Positions 46,043-55,236 of a stretch of 64,000 nucleotides of DNA are shown piece after piece (the first letter of the stretch is position 1; the number at the start of each line of letters is the position of its first letter). Source of the DNA: Mycobacterium sp. 1274756.6 (GTDB lineage: Bacteria > Actinomycetota > Actinomycetes > Mycobacteriales > Mycobacteriaceae). Below the pieces are notes generated by a model. That model saw only the letters and a program-made list of their open reading frames with translations. It did not search any database and was not told the origin of the DNA. The stretch lies in assembly GCF_001668625.1 (NCBI RefSeq), contig NZ_LZLJ01000093.1, forward strand, positions 1 to 64,000. The letters are read 5' to 3'. The translations under genes were made by a program, and so were the position numbers.

Positions 46043-46207
46043 GTGACACCCAGCCCGCCCGGCGACCGGCAGGACGACCGGGCCGACTACGACCCCGCGC
46101 AGGATCCGGACGCGGACCCGGAGATGCTGCAGCCGCCCGACCGGCTGCGCCCGCAACCCGACCAGGCCGAGGGCGCCGACGACCCCGCCGAAACCGGCGA
46201 ACGCTGA
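46043..46207 (+). CDS. small acidic hypothetical protein, 54 residues
   Basis: A strong AGGAGGG precedes the GTG at 46043. The product is almost all Asp, Glu, Pro and Gln ([13 protein letters not shown]), with no hydrophobic segment, and would be disordered. It lies 77 bp upstream of dapD on the same strand. I do not recognise a family. Because codon usage in this GC-rich DNA is uninformative over 55 codons, it may be real or chance. Confidence 0.4.
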   Translation: MTPSPPGDRQDDRADYDPAQDPDADPEMLQPPDRLRPQPDQAEGADDPAETGER

Positions 46208-46271
46208 CGCCGCGATCGGCTCTCCAGCTCTGCCGGCGAGGGTCTGCTGCGCCCGCGCGGCGCACAGACAG

Positions 46272-46277
46272 TAGCCT
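46272..46277 (+). promoter_or_regulatory. -10 box of leaderless dapD
   Basis: TAGCCT ends 7 nt before the dapD GTG at 46285. Confidence 0.5.
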
Positions 46278-46284
46278 GACCGGC

Positions 46285-47229
46285 GTGACTGCAGCTTGGG
46301 GTATCGGTTTGGCGACACTGGCCGACGACGGGTCGGTCCTCGACACCTGGTTTCCCGCACCGCAACTCGGCGGGGCGGAGCAGCCCGGCTCCACCCGGCT
46401 CACCGGAGCCGACGTGCCGGCGGAGCTGGTCGGGCTGACCGGCCGCGACGAGGACCGCGGCACCCAGACGGTCGCGGTGCGCACGGTGATCGGCGCGCTG
46501 ACCGACAAGGCCACCGATGCGCACGACGCCTACCTGCGGCTGCACCTGCTGTCGCACCGGTTGGTGGCGCCGCACGGGCTCAACGCCGACGGCCTGTTCG
46601 GTGTGCTGACCAACGTGGTGTGGACCAACCACGGGCCGTGCGCGGTCGAGGGATTCGAGACGGTGCGCGCCCGGCTCCGCCGCCGCGGCCCGGTCACCGT
46701 CTACGGCGTCGACAAGTTCCCGCGCATGGTCGACTACGTGGTCCCGGCCGGGGTGCGCGTCGCCGACGCCGACCGGGTCCGGCTGGGCGCGCACCTGGCC
46801 GCCGGCACCACGGTCATGCACGAGGGGTTCGTCAACTTCAACGCCGGCACGCTGGGCGCCTCGATGGTCGAGGGCCGCATCTCCGCCGGTGTGGTGGTCG
46901 GCGACGGCTCCGACGTCGGCGGCGGCGCCTCGATCATGGGCACGCTCTCCGGTGGCGGCACCCAGGTCATCTCGATCGGGCAGCGCTGCCTGCTGGGGGC
47001 CAACGCCGGGCTGGGGATCTCGCTGGGCGACGACTGCGTCGTGGAGGCGGGGCTGTACGTCACCGCCGGGACCAAGGTGGTGCTGCCCGACGGGGCGACG
47101 GTCAAGGCCCGCGAGCTGTCCGGGTCGAACAATCTGCTGTTCCGGCGCAACTCGGTGTCCGGGGCCGTCGAGGCGGTCTCCCGGGACGGGCACGGCATCG
47201 TCCTCAACGAGGATCTGCACGCCAACTGA
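46285..47229 (+). CDS. dapD: tetrahydrodipicolinate N-succinyltransferase DapD
   Basis: A 314-residue acyltransferase. The N-terminal domain starts [15 protein letters not shown]. The middle and C-terminal parts form a left-handed beta-helix of hexapeptide repeats ([34 protein letters not shown]), with the active-site Glu in this region. It works as a trimer and adds succinyl to tetrahydrodipicolinate, upstream of DapE in the same pathway. Confidence 0.96.
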   Translation: MTAAWGIGLATLADDGSVLDTWFPAPQLGGAEQPGSTRLTGADVPAELVGLTGRDEDRGTQTVAVRTVIGALTDKATDAHDAYLRLHLLSHRLVAPHGLNADGLFGVLTNVVWTNHGPCAVEGFETVRARLRRRGPVTVYGVDKFPRMVDYVVPAGVRVADADRVRLGAHLAAGTTVMHEGFVNFNAGTLGASMVEGRISAGVVVGDGSDVGGGASIMGTLSGGGTQVISIGQRCLLGANAGLGISLGDDCVVEAGLYVTAGTKVVLPDGATVKARELSGSNNLLFRRNSVSGAVEAVSRDGHGIVLNEDLHAN

Positions 47230-47230
47230 G

Positions 47231-47271
47231 CGTGGGTGACGCCCCGGGGTCACCCGGCGACGTCACCCACG
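47231..47271. terminator. strong hairpin between dapD and the small lipoprotein gene
   Basis: CGTGGGTGACG (47231-47241) pairs perfectly with CGTCACCCACG (47261-47271) across a 19-base loop. An inner alternative pairs the first GGGTGAC with GTCACCC at 47249-47255. No T-tract follows. It lies where two convergent genes end, so it could stop transcription from both sides. Confidence 0.6.
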
Positions 47272-47281
47272 TCAGCGTCGG

Positions 47282-47566
47282 TCAGGACAGGTCGGCTTCG
47301 CTGATCTTGCTGCTGCTGGTGCCGACGGTCTTGCAGTAGGCCTCGACGGCGGCCTGGACCACGGAGACCTCCAGGTTGGCGCCCTCTTCGCCCTTGCGGT
47401 CGTTGACCATCTTCTCCACGGCCGAACGCTGCTTGTCGTTGTCGAGGTCCTGGTATTCCTTGCAGGTGGTGTCGCCACCCTTGTTGACGATGCCCGCCGA
47501 ACATCCGGTCAGGACGAACATCGCCGAGACGAACACCCCGAGGGCGGTGGCGCTGAGACGATTCAT
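47282..47566 (-). CDS. small lipoprotein, possibly HdeA-like
   Basis: A 94-residue lipoprotein: signal peptide and lipobox LTGCS (Cys 22). The mature part is a short helical domain with two cysteines (TTCKEYQDLDNDKQRS and AAVEAYCKTVG) spaced as in HdeA-type acid chaperones. The family call is tentative. AAGGGA precedes the ATG. It sits where M. tuberculosis carries the IS1081/PPE18/esxKL block. Confidence 0.7.
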   Translation of the reverse strand: MNRLSATALGVFVSAMFVLTGCSAGIVNKGGDTTCKEYQDLDNDKQRSAVEKMVNDRKGEEGANLEVSVVQAAVEAYCKTVGTSSSKISEADLS

Positions 47567-47691
47567 GCTGCGGTATCCCTTCTAGTTCTGCTGTAGCCGG
47601 GTTGGCGCTGTTCTGCTTACAGCAGCCGGTCCGGGCGTGCCGGACTGTCAGACTAACCGCCGCGGCGGCCCGCCGGTGGGCATAGCCCGGA

Positions 47692-49095
47692 TCATCCCTC
47701 GGCCAGCAGTTCCTTCTTGAGCACCTTGCCCATGGCGTTGCGCGGCAGTTCGGTCACCATCCGCACCTCGCGGGGCCGCTTGTGGACCGACAGTTCACCG
47801 GCCACGAAGTCGCTCAACTGCGCGGTGTCCAACTCCGCCGAGCCCACGACGAACGCCACGATCCGCTGCCCGAGATCCGGGTCGGGCAGGCCGACGACGG
47901 CGACCTCCCGCACCCCGGGGTGGCCGAGCAGGGCGGTCTCGATCTCCCCGGCGCCCACCCGGAATCCGCCGGTTTTGATCAGGTCCACCGATTCGCGGCC
48001 CACGATGCGGTGCATGCCGTCGGCGTCGATGACGGCGACGTCGCCGGTGCGGTACCAGCCGTCGGCGTCGAGCGCCTCCGCGGTGGCCTCGGGGCGGTTG
48101 AGGTAGCCGTCGAAGACCATCGGCCCGCGCACCTGCAGGCGCCCGATCGTTTCCCCGTCGTGGGCGACGGGCCGGTCGTCCTCGTCGACCAGCCGGGTTT
48201 GCACCTCGTCGAGCGGCAGCCCCACCCAGCCGGGCCGCCGCTCGCCGTCGACGCGGGTGGACAGCGTGATCAGCGATTCGGTGCTGCCGTAGCGTTCGAT
48301 CGCCCGATGGCCGCTGAGGTCGGCGAGCCGGTCGAAGACCGGGACCGGCAGCGGCGCACTGCCGCTGACCAGCAGCCGCGCCGAGGCGAGCGCGCGTGCG
48401 GCGGCGGGTTCGGCGACGATGCGCGACCACACCGTCGGCACGCCGAAGTACAGCGTGCCGTCGGCCTCGGCGTAGGCGGCGGGCCCGGGTCGCCCGGTGT
48501 GCACGAACCGGTTGCCCACCCGCAGCGAGCCGAGCAGGCCCAGCACCAGACCGTGGACGTGGAACAACGGCAGGCCGTGCACCAGCACGTCGTCGGGGCT
48601 CCACTGCCAGGCGGTGGCCAGCGCGTCGAGGTCGGCGGCGATCGCCCGGCGGCTCAGCGGCACCCCCTTGGGCGGTCCGGTGGTGCCGGAGGTGTAGATG
48701 ATCAGCGCGGTGGCCTCCGGCGGCGGCTCGGGATGGCGGTGATAGGACCGGGCGTGGCGGCGCACCGGGATGTGCGGCAGCCCGCCGGTGTCGGCCGGCG
48801 CGTCGCCCAGCCACGCCTGCGCCCCGGAGTCGGTGAGGATGTGGCGGCGTTCGGCCGCACCGACATCGGCGGGCACCGGCACCGCGGGCACACCGGCGAT
48901 CAGACAGCCGGCGACGGCCAGCACGGTCGGCACGGTCGGGGTGGCCAGCACCGCGACGCGGCGCGCCCCGGCCACCCGTTCGGCGGCCGCGGTGGCCGCG
49001 CCGATCAGGTCGGCGCGGCTGAGCACGGCGCCGTCGATCCGGACCGCGTCGGGGATATCGGCGCCGGCAGCGGGATTCAGCGAGGTCAGCAGCAC
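47692..49095 (-). CDS. fadD36: acyl-CoA synthetase FadD36
   Basis: A 467-residue ANL enzyme resembling FadD36 closely, from LLTSLNPA to GKVLKKELLAEG. The P-loop is IYTSGTTGPPKGVPL, with IERYGSTESLITLS and WYRTGDVAVID. It is short for a FadD and belongs to the malonyl-/short-chain acyl-CoA synthetase branch. The GTG start is 7 nt after TAACCT (49103-49108). Confidence 0.93.
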   Translation of the reverse strand: MLLTSLNPAAGADIPDAVRIDGAVLSRADLIGAATAAAERVAGARRVAVLATPTVPTVLAVAGCLIAGVPAVPVPADVGAAERRHILTDSGAQAWLGDAPADTGGLPHIPVRRHARSYHRHPEPPPEATALIIYTSGTTGPPKGVPLSRRAIAADLDALATAWQWSPDDVLVHGLPLFHVHGLVLGLLGSLRVGNRFVHTGRPGPAAYAEADGTLYFGVPTVWSRIVAEPAAARALASARLLVSGSAPLPVPVFDRLADLSGHRAIERYGSTESLITLSTRVDGERRPGWVGLPLDEVQTRLVDEDDRPVAHDGETIGRLQVRGPMVFDGYLNRPEATAEALDADGWYRTGDVAVIDADGMHRIVGRESVDLIKTGGFRVGAGEIETALLGHPGVREVAVVGLPDPDLGQRIVAFVVGSAELDTAQLSDFVAGELSVHKRPREVRMVTELPRNAMGKVLKKELLAEG

Positions 49096-49102
49096 GGCAG
49101 CG

Positions 49103-49175
49103 AGGTTACCGGGCGTTCTTCGCTAAGGTGGGCAGCGATCGGCACGCGGTCGGCCCCTTCTGGCGATGCTAAAAT
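49103..49175. promoter_or_regulatory. divergent promoters: leaderless fadD36 and the Fe-S regulator operon
   Basis: TAACCT (minus, 49103-49108) serves fadD36. TAAAAT (plus, 49170-49175) would start the regulator-haemoglobin transcript near 49182, with a leader of about 38 nt. The AT-rich 49168-49200 stretch is the most likely site for autoregulation; no clear dyad is seen in it. Confidence 0.4.
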
Positions 49176-49219
49176 CGATGACTGTTCTCCGTTAAATAGC
49201 GGTGGGAGGAACTACGCCC

Positions 49220-49930
49220 GTGGTGAGCGATTCCGGCAACTCCAGGCAACACGCCGCCGACCCGCGGCAGGACCGCTCCGCGCGGTGGCCCCGCACCAAA
49301 CAACGGGAACGCATCTTGGGTCTGGTGCGCGAGCAGCGCGGCGTGGTCGACGCCGCCACACTGGCCGGCCTCACCGGGTTGCACGTGACCACCGTGCGGT
49401 TCCACCTCGACGCGCTGTGCAACGAGGGGCAGGTGGCCCGCACCCGCATCAACCGCGCCGGGGTGGGCCGGCCCCGCACCGGCTACCTGGCGGTGCAGGG
49501 CCGGATGGACTACCGCAGCGTGGTCGAGGTCCTCGCGATGGAGTTGGGCGACACCGTCGAGGAGCGGCGGCAGCGCGCCGAGCGGGCGGGCCGGCGTTGG
49601 GCGACACGGATCCTGGCCGAGCAGGCCGACGCCTCGGAACCCGCCGAGGACGCCGACGCCCTCGACGTGCAGGCCGGTTTCGCCGCCGCGGTGTTCGAGC
49701 AGATGGGTTTCGCGCCCACCCTCGGCGCGGCCGACGGCCCGGAGCGCACGATCCAGTTGCGCAGCTGCCCGGTCAAGGATTTGGCGCTGACCTATCCGGA
49801 GGTGAGCTGCGGGATCCATCTGGGACTGCTGCGGGGCCTGACGGCAGGCACCGGTTCGAGCTCGCAGGTCGACCTGGAGCCGTTCATCACCCCGGAGCTG
49901 TGCACCGCAAGGATTTTCGCCGATGACTGA
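49220..49930 (+). CDS. winged-HTH regulator with three conserved-type cysteines (SufR-like, predicted Fe-S sensor)
   Basis: A 236-residue regulator. The N-terminal winged helix is at about 25-95 (ERILGLVREQRGVVDAATLA, then GLHVTTVRFHLDAL). The C-terminal sensor domain has Cys 183, 197 and 228 in RSCPVKDLA, VSCGIHLGLL and ELCTARI. This CP-x12-C pattern resembles SufR, where cysteines hold an Fe-S cluster that senses redox state or NO. GGGAGGA lies 9 nt upstream of GTG 49220. It overlaps the haemoglobin gene by 8 nt, so it probably controls it. Confidence 0.75.
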   Translation: MVSDSGNSRQHAADPRQDRSARWPRTKQRERILGLVREQRGVVDAATLAGLTGLHVTTVRFHLDALCNEGQVARTRINRAGVGRPRTGYLAVQGRMDYRSVVEVLAMELGDTVEERRQRAERAGRRWATRILAEQADASEPAEDADALDVQAGFAAAVFEQMGFAPTLGAADGPERTIQLRSCPVKDLALTYPEVSCGIHLGLLRGLTAGTGSSSQVDLEPFITPELCTARIFADD

Positions 49931-50372
49931 CGCGACGGCCACGCCGACGCGGGACTACACCGACATCGGCGACCGCGCCGATCTGGAGGAACTGCTGCGC
50001 TGCTTCTACGGCCGGGTCCTCGTCGACGAGGTGCTCGCGGTCCCGTTCACCGAGGTGCGCGAGGTCAGCGGACTCGACCAGCACATCCCGGTGATGGCCG
50101 ACTTCTGGGAGACCGTGCTGTTCCGGGCCGGTCTGTATCGGGGCAGTCCACTGCCGGCGCATCTGAGTGTCCACGGCCGAACCCCGTTGGCGGGCCGGCA
50201 TTTCGCCCGATGGCTGACCACCTGGGTGTCCACCATCGACGAGATGTTCGCCGGCCCGGTCTCCCATCGCGCCAAAACCGAGGCCGCCCGCTTCGCGTGG
50301 GCGATGCACCGGCGGCTGACCGGCGGCAACAATCCCGAGCTCGACGCCGTCGTAGCCACCGCACGGCTCTGA
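49923..50372 (+). CDS. group III truncated haemoglobin
   Basis: A 149-residue globin of the trHbIII (P) group. It has the run DQHIPVMADFWETVLFRAG, then GLYRGSP and AHLSVHGRTPLAGRHFARWL. Trp 62 and the paired aromatics are typical of group III. His 93 in GRHF is the likely proximal ligand. Such globins bind O2 and NO; in Campylobacter one (Ctb) is induced by NO. Translation is coupled to the Fe-S regulator (8-nt overlap), and ctaD converges from 1 bp away. Confidence 0.88.
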   Translation: MTDATATPTRDYTDIGDRADLEELLRCFYGRVLVDEVLAVPFTEVREVSGLDQHIPVMADFWETVLFRAGLYRGSPLPAHLSVHGRTPLAGRHFARWLTTWVSTIDEMFAGPVSHRAKTEAARFAWAMHRRLTGGNNPELDAVVATARL

Positions 50373-50373
50373 C

Positions 50374-52104
50374 TCAGGTGCGCTCGGGTTCGACCGGGTC
50401 GTGGTAGGGCGGCTTGCGGCCGATGTGGGCCTCGGCGCGCATCCGTTCCACCATGTGCGGGTAGTGCAGCTCGAACGCCGGACGCTCCGAACGGATCCGG
50501 GGCAGTTCGAAGAAGTTGTGCCGCGGCGGCGGGCAGCTGGTCGCCCACTCCAGCGAGCACCCGTAGCCCCACGGGTCGTCGACGGTGACGACCTCGCCGT
50601 AGCGCCAGCTCTTGAACACGTTCCACACGAACGGCAGCATTGAGATCGCCAGCGTGCAGGCGCCGATCGTGGACACGATGTTCAGCGGTTGGTAGCCGTC
50701 GGAGGGCAGGTAGTCGGCGTAGCGGCGCGGCATGCCCTCGTTGCCCAGCCAGTGCTGCACCAGGAACGTGGTGTGGAACCCGATGAAGGTCAACCAGAAG
50801 TGCACCTTGGCCAGCCGCTCGTCGAGCAGCCGCCCGGTCATCTTGGGGAACCAGAAGTAGATGCCGGCGAAGGTGGCGAACACGATCGTGCCGAACAGCA
50901 CGTAGTGGAAGTGCGCCACCAGGAAGTAGGTGTCGGTGACGTGGAAGTCCAGCGGCGGGCTGGCCAGCATCACCCCCGACAGCCCGCCCGCGAGGAAGGT
51001 CACCGCGAAGCCCAGCGCGAACAGCATGGGCGCCTCGAAGGTCAGCTGGCCCTTCCACATCGTGCCGATCCAGTTGAAGAACTTGATCCCGGTGGGCACC
51101 GCGATCATGTAGCTCATCAAGGAGAAGAACGGCAGCAGCACCGCGCCGGTGGCGAACATGTGGTGCGCCCACACCGCGGTGGACAGCGCCGCGATCGACA
51201 TGGTGGCGAACACCATTGCGGTATAACCGAACACCGGTTTGCGGCTGAACACCGGGAAGATCTCGGTGACGATGCCGAAGAACGGCAGCGCCACGATGTA
51301 GACCTCGGGGTGACCGAAGAACCAGAACAGGTGTTGCCAGAGGATCACCCCGCCGTTGGCCGGGTCGTAGATGTGCCCGCCGAGGTGACGGTCGTAGGAC
51401 AGGCCGAGTAGCGCGGCGGTCAGCAGCGGGAAGACGATCAGCACCATGATCATCGTGATCAGGATGTTCCAGGTGAAGATCGGCAGCCGGAACATCGTCA
51501 TGCCCGGCGCGCGCATGCACACCACGGTGGTGATCATGTTAACCCCGCCCAGGATGGTGCCCAGACCGGCCACGACCAGCCCGGTGATCCACAGATCGGC
51601 GCCGGCGCCCGGGGAGTGCACGGCGTCGCTGAGCGGTGTGTAACCGGTCCAACCGAATTCGGCGGCGCCGCCGGGGGTGATGAAGCCGGCGACGGTGATC
51701 AGCGCCCCGAACAGGTACAGCCAGTAGGAGAACGCGTTCAGCCGCGGGAAGGCCACGTCGGGTGCGCCGATCTGCAGCGGCAGCACCACGTTGGCGAACC
51801 CGAACACCACCGGGGTGGCATACAGCAGCAGCATGATCGTGCCGTGCATGGTGAACAGCTGGTTGAACTGTTCGTTGGAGAGGAACTGCATCCCCGGCGC
51901 GGCCAACTCCAGGCGCATCAGCAGCGCCAGCAGCCCGCCGGCCAGGAAGAAGGCGAACGTGGTGACCAGATACATGATCCCGATCAGTTTCGGGTCGGTC
52001 GTGGTGATCGCCTTGTAGAGCAGGGAACCCTTCGGTCCGGTGCGTGCCGGGTAGGGCCGTGCCGGTTCCAGCGAGGTGCTCGGCCGAGTTGCGAATGAGG
52101 TCAT
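50374..52104 (-). CDS. ctaD: cytochrome aa3 oxidase subunit I CtaD
   Basis: A 576-residue haem-copper oxidase subunit with 12 spans. Haem a ligand: FTMHGTIM. Cu[15 protein letters not shown] (His and cross-linked Tyr) and the pair in [10 protein letters not shown]. Haem a3 and a: [10 protein letters not shown]. It reduces O2 at the end of the respiratory chain. M. tuberculosis has its single ctaD elsewhere (Rv3043c), so this may be a second copy. The ATG at 52104 fits the family start MTSFATRPS. Confidence 0.95.
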   Translation of the reverse strand: MTSFATRPSTSLEPARPYPARTGPKGSLLYKAITTTDPKLIGIMYLVTTFAFFLAGGLLALLMRLELAAPGMQFLSNEQFNQLFTMHGTIMLLLYATPVVFGFANVVLPLQIGAPDVAFPRLNAFSYWLYLFGALITVAGFITPGGAAEFGWTGYTPLSDAVHSPGAGADLWITGLVVAGLGTILGGVNMITTVVCMRAPGMTMFRLPIFTWNILITMIMVLIVFPLLTAALLGLSYDRHLGGHIYDPANGGVILWQHLFWFFGHPEVYIVALPFFGIVTEIFPVFSRKPVFGYTAMVFATMSIAALSTAVWAHHMFATGAVLLPFFSLMSYMIAVPTGIKFFNWIGTMWKGQLTFEAPMLFALGFAVTFLAGGLSGVMLASPPLDFHVTDTYFLVAHFHYVLFGTIVFATFAGIYFWFPKMTGRLLDERLAKVHFWLTFIGFHTTFLVQHWLGNEGMPRRYADYLPSDGYQPLNIVSTIGACTLAISMLPFVWNVFKSWRYGEVVTVDDPWGYGCSLEWATSCPPPRHNFFELPRIRSERPAFELHYPHMVERMRAEAHIGRKPPYHDPVEPERT

Positions 52105-52283
52105 GTCGTCGCCCCGTTGCGTCGATTGCCGTGCGCCGTTGTCACCAGCGTACCCATCCGGGGGCACCACCGCCGAGCGCTCCTATTAGCGGATTGTAGT
52201 ACTTTAAATCGAGCCGGGGCGGGCCATTAGCGCTCCGGCAGGTCCGTTGACACAGTGAGACCTTCGACGTTCTAGGGGGTGCG

Positions 52284-52529
52284 GTGACCGGTCCGCGGCG
52301 AACCAGTCCCTGCCGTGACGAGTCCATTCCGGTGATCGCCGAACTCGCCGAACGGATCGCGGCGCGGCGCATCGACTTGCAGTTGACCCAGCAGGCCCTG
52401 GCCGAGTTGGCCGGCGTGTCGCGCTCGAGCGTGCAGGCGATCGAATACGGCGCCGGCTCGGTCAAACTCGAACTGGTCGCCGCGATCGTCGAGGTGCTCG
52501 GCCTGGACCTGGCGGTCTCGCCGCGCTGA
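52284..52529 (+). CDS. orphan XRE-family HTH protein
   Basis: An 81-residue protein made almost only of an XRE/HipB-type helix-turn-helix (ELAERIAARRIDLQLTQQAL, then AGVSRSSVQAIEYG). AGGGGG precedes GTG 52284. It could be an antitoxin or small repressor, but no toxin gene (such as hipA) is adjacent. The 179-bp gap upstream, shared with ctaD, holds an AT-rich patch (52190-52210) and TTGACA (52246-52251). Confidence 0.8.
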   Translation: MTGPRRTSPCRDESIPVIAELAERIAARRIDLQLTQQALAELAGVSRSSVQAIEYGAGSVKLELVAAIVEVLGLDLAVSPR

Positions 52530-52602
52530 TCCGCGCGCCCGTGTCGGATGCCTCCCCTATGGTGACGGCACCGAGTCAACCGAGGTGAGCGAAGGTGTCG
52601 TG

Positions 52603-53508
52603 GTGAAGCGCGGGATCGTGACGCTGGCTGCCGTGGCAACGCTGTGCGGCGGCATCCTGACCCTGGGATCGCTGAGCGACTCCCCCGCCGTCGGCGCACC
52701 CGCCGACCCGGTGATCACCACCGAGGCCGACGCCGTCGGCCCGGTGCTGGCCCTGCTCGATTCCCTGCCGGTCAAGGGCCGCGCCCCCAAAACCGGCTAC
52801 GACCGGGCACTGTTCGGCCAAGCCTGGAGCGACGACGTCACGGTGCCCGGCGGGCACAACGGCTGCGACACCCGCAACGACATCCTGCGCCGCGACCTGA
52901 CCGCGGTGGACCTCAAGCCCGGCACCGGCGGCTGCGTCGTGCTCACCGGCGTGCTCGCGGACCCCTACACCGGCACCGACATCGCCTTCCAGCGCGGCCG
53001 CACCACCTCCCGGGAGGTGCAGATCGACCACGTCGTCGCGCTGTCGGACGCCTGGCAGAAGGGCGCCCAGCAGTGGGACGAGACGACCCGGCGCAACTTC
53101 GCCAACGACCCGGCCAACCTGCAGGCCACCTCCGGCCCGATCAACGAAAAGAAGGGCGACGGTGACGCCGCCACCTGGCTGCCGCCGAACAAGGGCTACC
53201 GCTGCACCTACGTGTCGCGCATCGTGCAGGTCAAAGCGGCCTACGGGCTGTGGGTGACCGCCGCCGAGCACGACGCGATCGCCGGGATCCTGACCGGCGG
53301 CTGCCCGCCGGGCGCACCGCCCGCCGAGGTACCCGAGCCGGCGCCGGCGCCGGCGCCGCTGGTGGCGCCGCCCCCGGAGCCCGGGGTCGCGGTGTTCTTC
53401 CCCAACTGCGCGGCCGCCCGCGCCGCCGGCGCGGCTCCGCTGCTGCTGGGCCAGCCCGGCTACCGGCCCGAGTTGGACCGCGACGGCGACGGCGTCGCCT
53501 GCGAGTAG
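52603..53508 (+). CDS. secreted HNH nuclease with excalibur domain
   Basis: A 301-residue exported protein. Signal peptide VKRGIVTLAAVATLCGGILT. The HNH/DUF1524-type domain shows REVQIDHVVALSDAW, NFANDPANLQATSGPIN and KKGDGDAATWLPP with the His-Asn-His positions. A Pro/Ala linker leads to a C-terminal excalibur Ca-binding motif, ELDRDGDGVACE. It probably cuts DNA outside the cell or in the periplasm. GAAGG lies 7 nt before GTG 52603; starts at 52585 and 52600 are possible. The -10 box may be TATGGT at 52559-52564. Confidence 0.85.
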   Translation: MKRGIVTLAAVATLCGGILTLGSLSDSPAVGAPADPVITTEADAVGPVLALLDSLPVKGRAPKTGYDRALFGQAWSDDVTVPGGHNGCDTRNDILRRDLTAVDLKPGTGGCVVLTGVLADPYTGTDIAFQRGRTTSREVQIDHVVALSDAWQKGAQQWDETTRRNFANDPANLQATSGPINEKKGDGDAATWLPPNKGYRCTYVSRIVQVKAAYGLWVTAAEHDAIAGILTGGCPPGAPPAEVPEPAPAPAPLVAPPPEPGVAVFFPNCAAARAAGAAPLLLGQPGYRPELDRDGDGVACE

Positions 53509-53520
53509 CCGCGCGGCGGG

Positions 53521-55236
53521 TCAGGACTGCGCGTCCACCTTGGCGCCGATCGCCTCGACGAGTTTGCGCACCAGCAACATGTCGGCGTCACCGTGGCACA
53601 GCCACACCCGGATGGCGATGTTGTTGCGCGCCGACAGCGCCTCCTGGCACATCATGGTGCCGCCGGCGTCGGGGATGCGGGTGGTGGACAAGATGCCGCC
53701 GCCGTCGGAGACCGGACCGATCTTCCACAGCGAGTCCGGTCCGGCGGTGTCCTGGCTGGGGCGTGCGTTGATGGTTCGGTTGGCGCACTTCTTCCAGATG
53801 TCGGTGGCGCGGGCGACGTAGTCGGCGGCGTCGTCGGCGCGCGGGAAGGACACCACGGTCTGGCCGACGTCCCAACTCCAATCGTCGGGGTTGTCCTTCA
53901 AGGCCTGCCAGTGGATGGCGGTGTAGCCGCTGCCGGCGTAGTCGGCCTGCGCGTTGACGATGACGACGCTGTCGCAGTCCTTGTCGACGATGGTGTCCGA
54001 CCACATCCGGTTCTCCTCGTTGACCACGCTCAGCGGCGGGCTGCTCAGCAAGTCGCTCAACGCGCCCGGGTCGAGCAACAGGCCGGTCAGCGCCGTGGCC
54101 GCCACCGGCATCTGGGTGCCGGCCGGGGTGGGCGATTCCGAGGCGCTCGTCGATGTGGGTGTGGTGGACGGCGAGGCCGGCGTGGTGGCGCTCGGCGAGG
54201 TCGGCTTCGCCGAGTCCGGGGAGTCGGAGTCCTTCCCCAGCACGACCGCCGCGGTCCCGGCGACGACGAGCAGCACCACCGCGGCGAGCGCCGCCACGAT
54301 CAGCCCGGCGCGGTTGCGCCGCGGCGGGGCGCTCATCGCTCCGGTGAACGGCTGCATCTGGTGCTGCCAGGGTTGCACCGCCGTGGGTGGCCCGATGGCG
54401 GCCGACTGCTGCAGCGCGGCCGCGGCGGCGCCGGCCAGCTCCGCGCCGCTGGCGAACCGCTGGGCGGGGTCTTTGGCCAGGGCTTTGGCCAGCACCGCGT
54501 CCAGCGCCGGGGGCAGCCAGGGCGCGACGGCACTGACCCGCGGCGGTGCGGAGTTCAGGTGGGCCATCATCACCGTGGTCTGCGGGCCCTCGAACGGTGA
54601 GCGGCCGGTGAGCAGACGAAACAGCGTGCAGCCCAACGAATACAGGTCGGCGCGGCCGTCGACCCGGTTACCGGCGATCACCTCCGGCGCCGCATACGAC
54701 ACCGTGGCCAGCACCCCGCCGGTGCCGGTCAGCCCGACATCGTCGAGGGCGCGCGCGATCCCGAAATCGCCCAGCAGCACCCGTTCCTCGGGCCCGACCG
54801 GACCGGACAGCAACACGTTGGCGGGTTTGACGTCGCGGTGGATGACCCCGCGGCGGTGGGCGTAGTCGAGGGCCTTGCCGACCTCGCCGACGATGTGGAC
54901 CGCGCGCTGCGGTTCCATCCGCCCGGCGGCGCGGGCCGCCTCGTCGGCGTTGACGCCGTCGACGAACTGCATGGCGATCCACAGCAATCCGTCGGCGGTC
55001 GCGCCGCGCCGGTAGATCGACACGATGTTGGGGTGGTCCAGCTGCGAGGCGACATCGGCTTCGCGGATGAACCGGGACCGGAACTTCGGGTCGCGGGACA
55101 GCCCGGCGGAGAGCACTTTCAGTGCGTCGCGGCGCGGCAGTTCGGGGTTGGCGACCAGGTAGACCGACCCCATCCCGCCGGTGCCCAGCACTCGTTCCAC
55201 ACGGTAGCCCGCGATCACCGAACCGACCCCAGCCAC
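53521..55236 (-). CDS. PknH-type receptor Ser/Thr protein kinase
   Basis: A 571-residue kinase. G-loop GTGGMGSVY 18-26, Lys 40, catalytic loop HRDVKPAN 133-140, then DFGIAR and APE. A proline-rich juxtamembrane part precedes one span ([20 protein letters not shown]) and a Ser/Thr/Pro stalk. The extracellular domain (about 365-571) has the PknH sensor pattern with four cysteines (KDCDS, KKCAN, MMCQEA, WLCHG). AGGGGAG precedes the GTG. The ligand is unknown. In M. tuberculosis PknH (Rv1266c) lies elsewhere, so this may be PknH itself relocated, or a paralogue. Confidence 0.9.
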   Translation of the reverse strand: MAGVGSVIAGYRVERVLGTGGMGSVYLVANPELPRRDALKVLSAGLSRDPKFRSRFIREADVASQLDHPNIVSIYRRGATADGLLWIAMQFVDGVNADEAARAAGRMEPQRAVHIVGEVGKALDYAHRRGVIHRDVKPANVLLSGPVGPEERVLLGDFGIARALDDVGLTGTGGVLATVSYAAPEVIAGNRVDGRADLYSLGCTLFRLLTGRSPFEGPQTTVMMAHLNSAPPRVSAVAPWLPPALDAVLAKALAKDPAQRFASGAELAGAAAAALQQSAAIGPPTAVQPWQHQMQPFTGAMSAPPRRNRAGLIVAALAAVVLLVVAGTAAVVLGKDSDSPDSAKPTSPSATTPASPSTTPTSTSASESPTPAGTQMPVAATALTGLLLDPGALSDLLSSPPLSVVNEENRMWSDTIVDKDCDSVVIVNAQADYAGSGYTAIHWQALKDNPDDWSWDVGQTVVSFPRADDAADYVARATDIWKKCANRTINARPSQDTAGPDSLWKIGPVSDGGGILSTTRIPDAGGTMMCQEALSARNNIAIRVWLCHGDADMLLVRKLVEAIGAKVDAQS

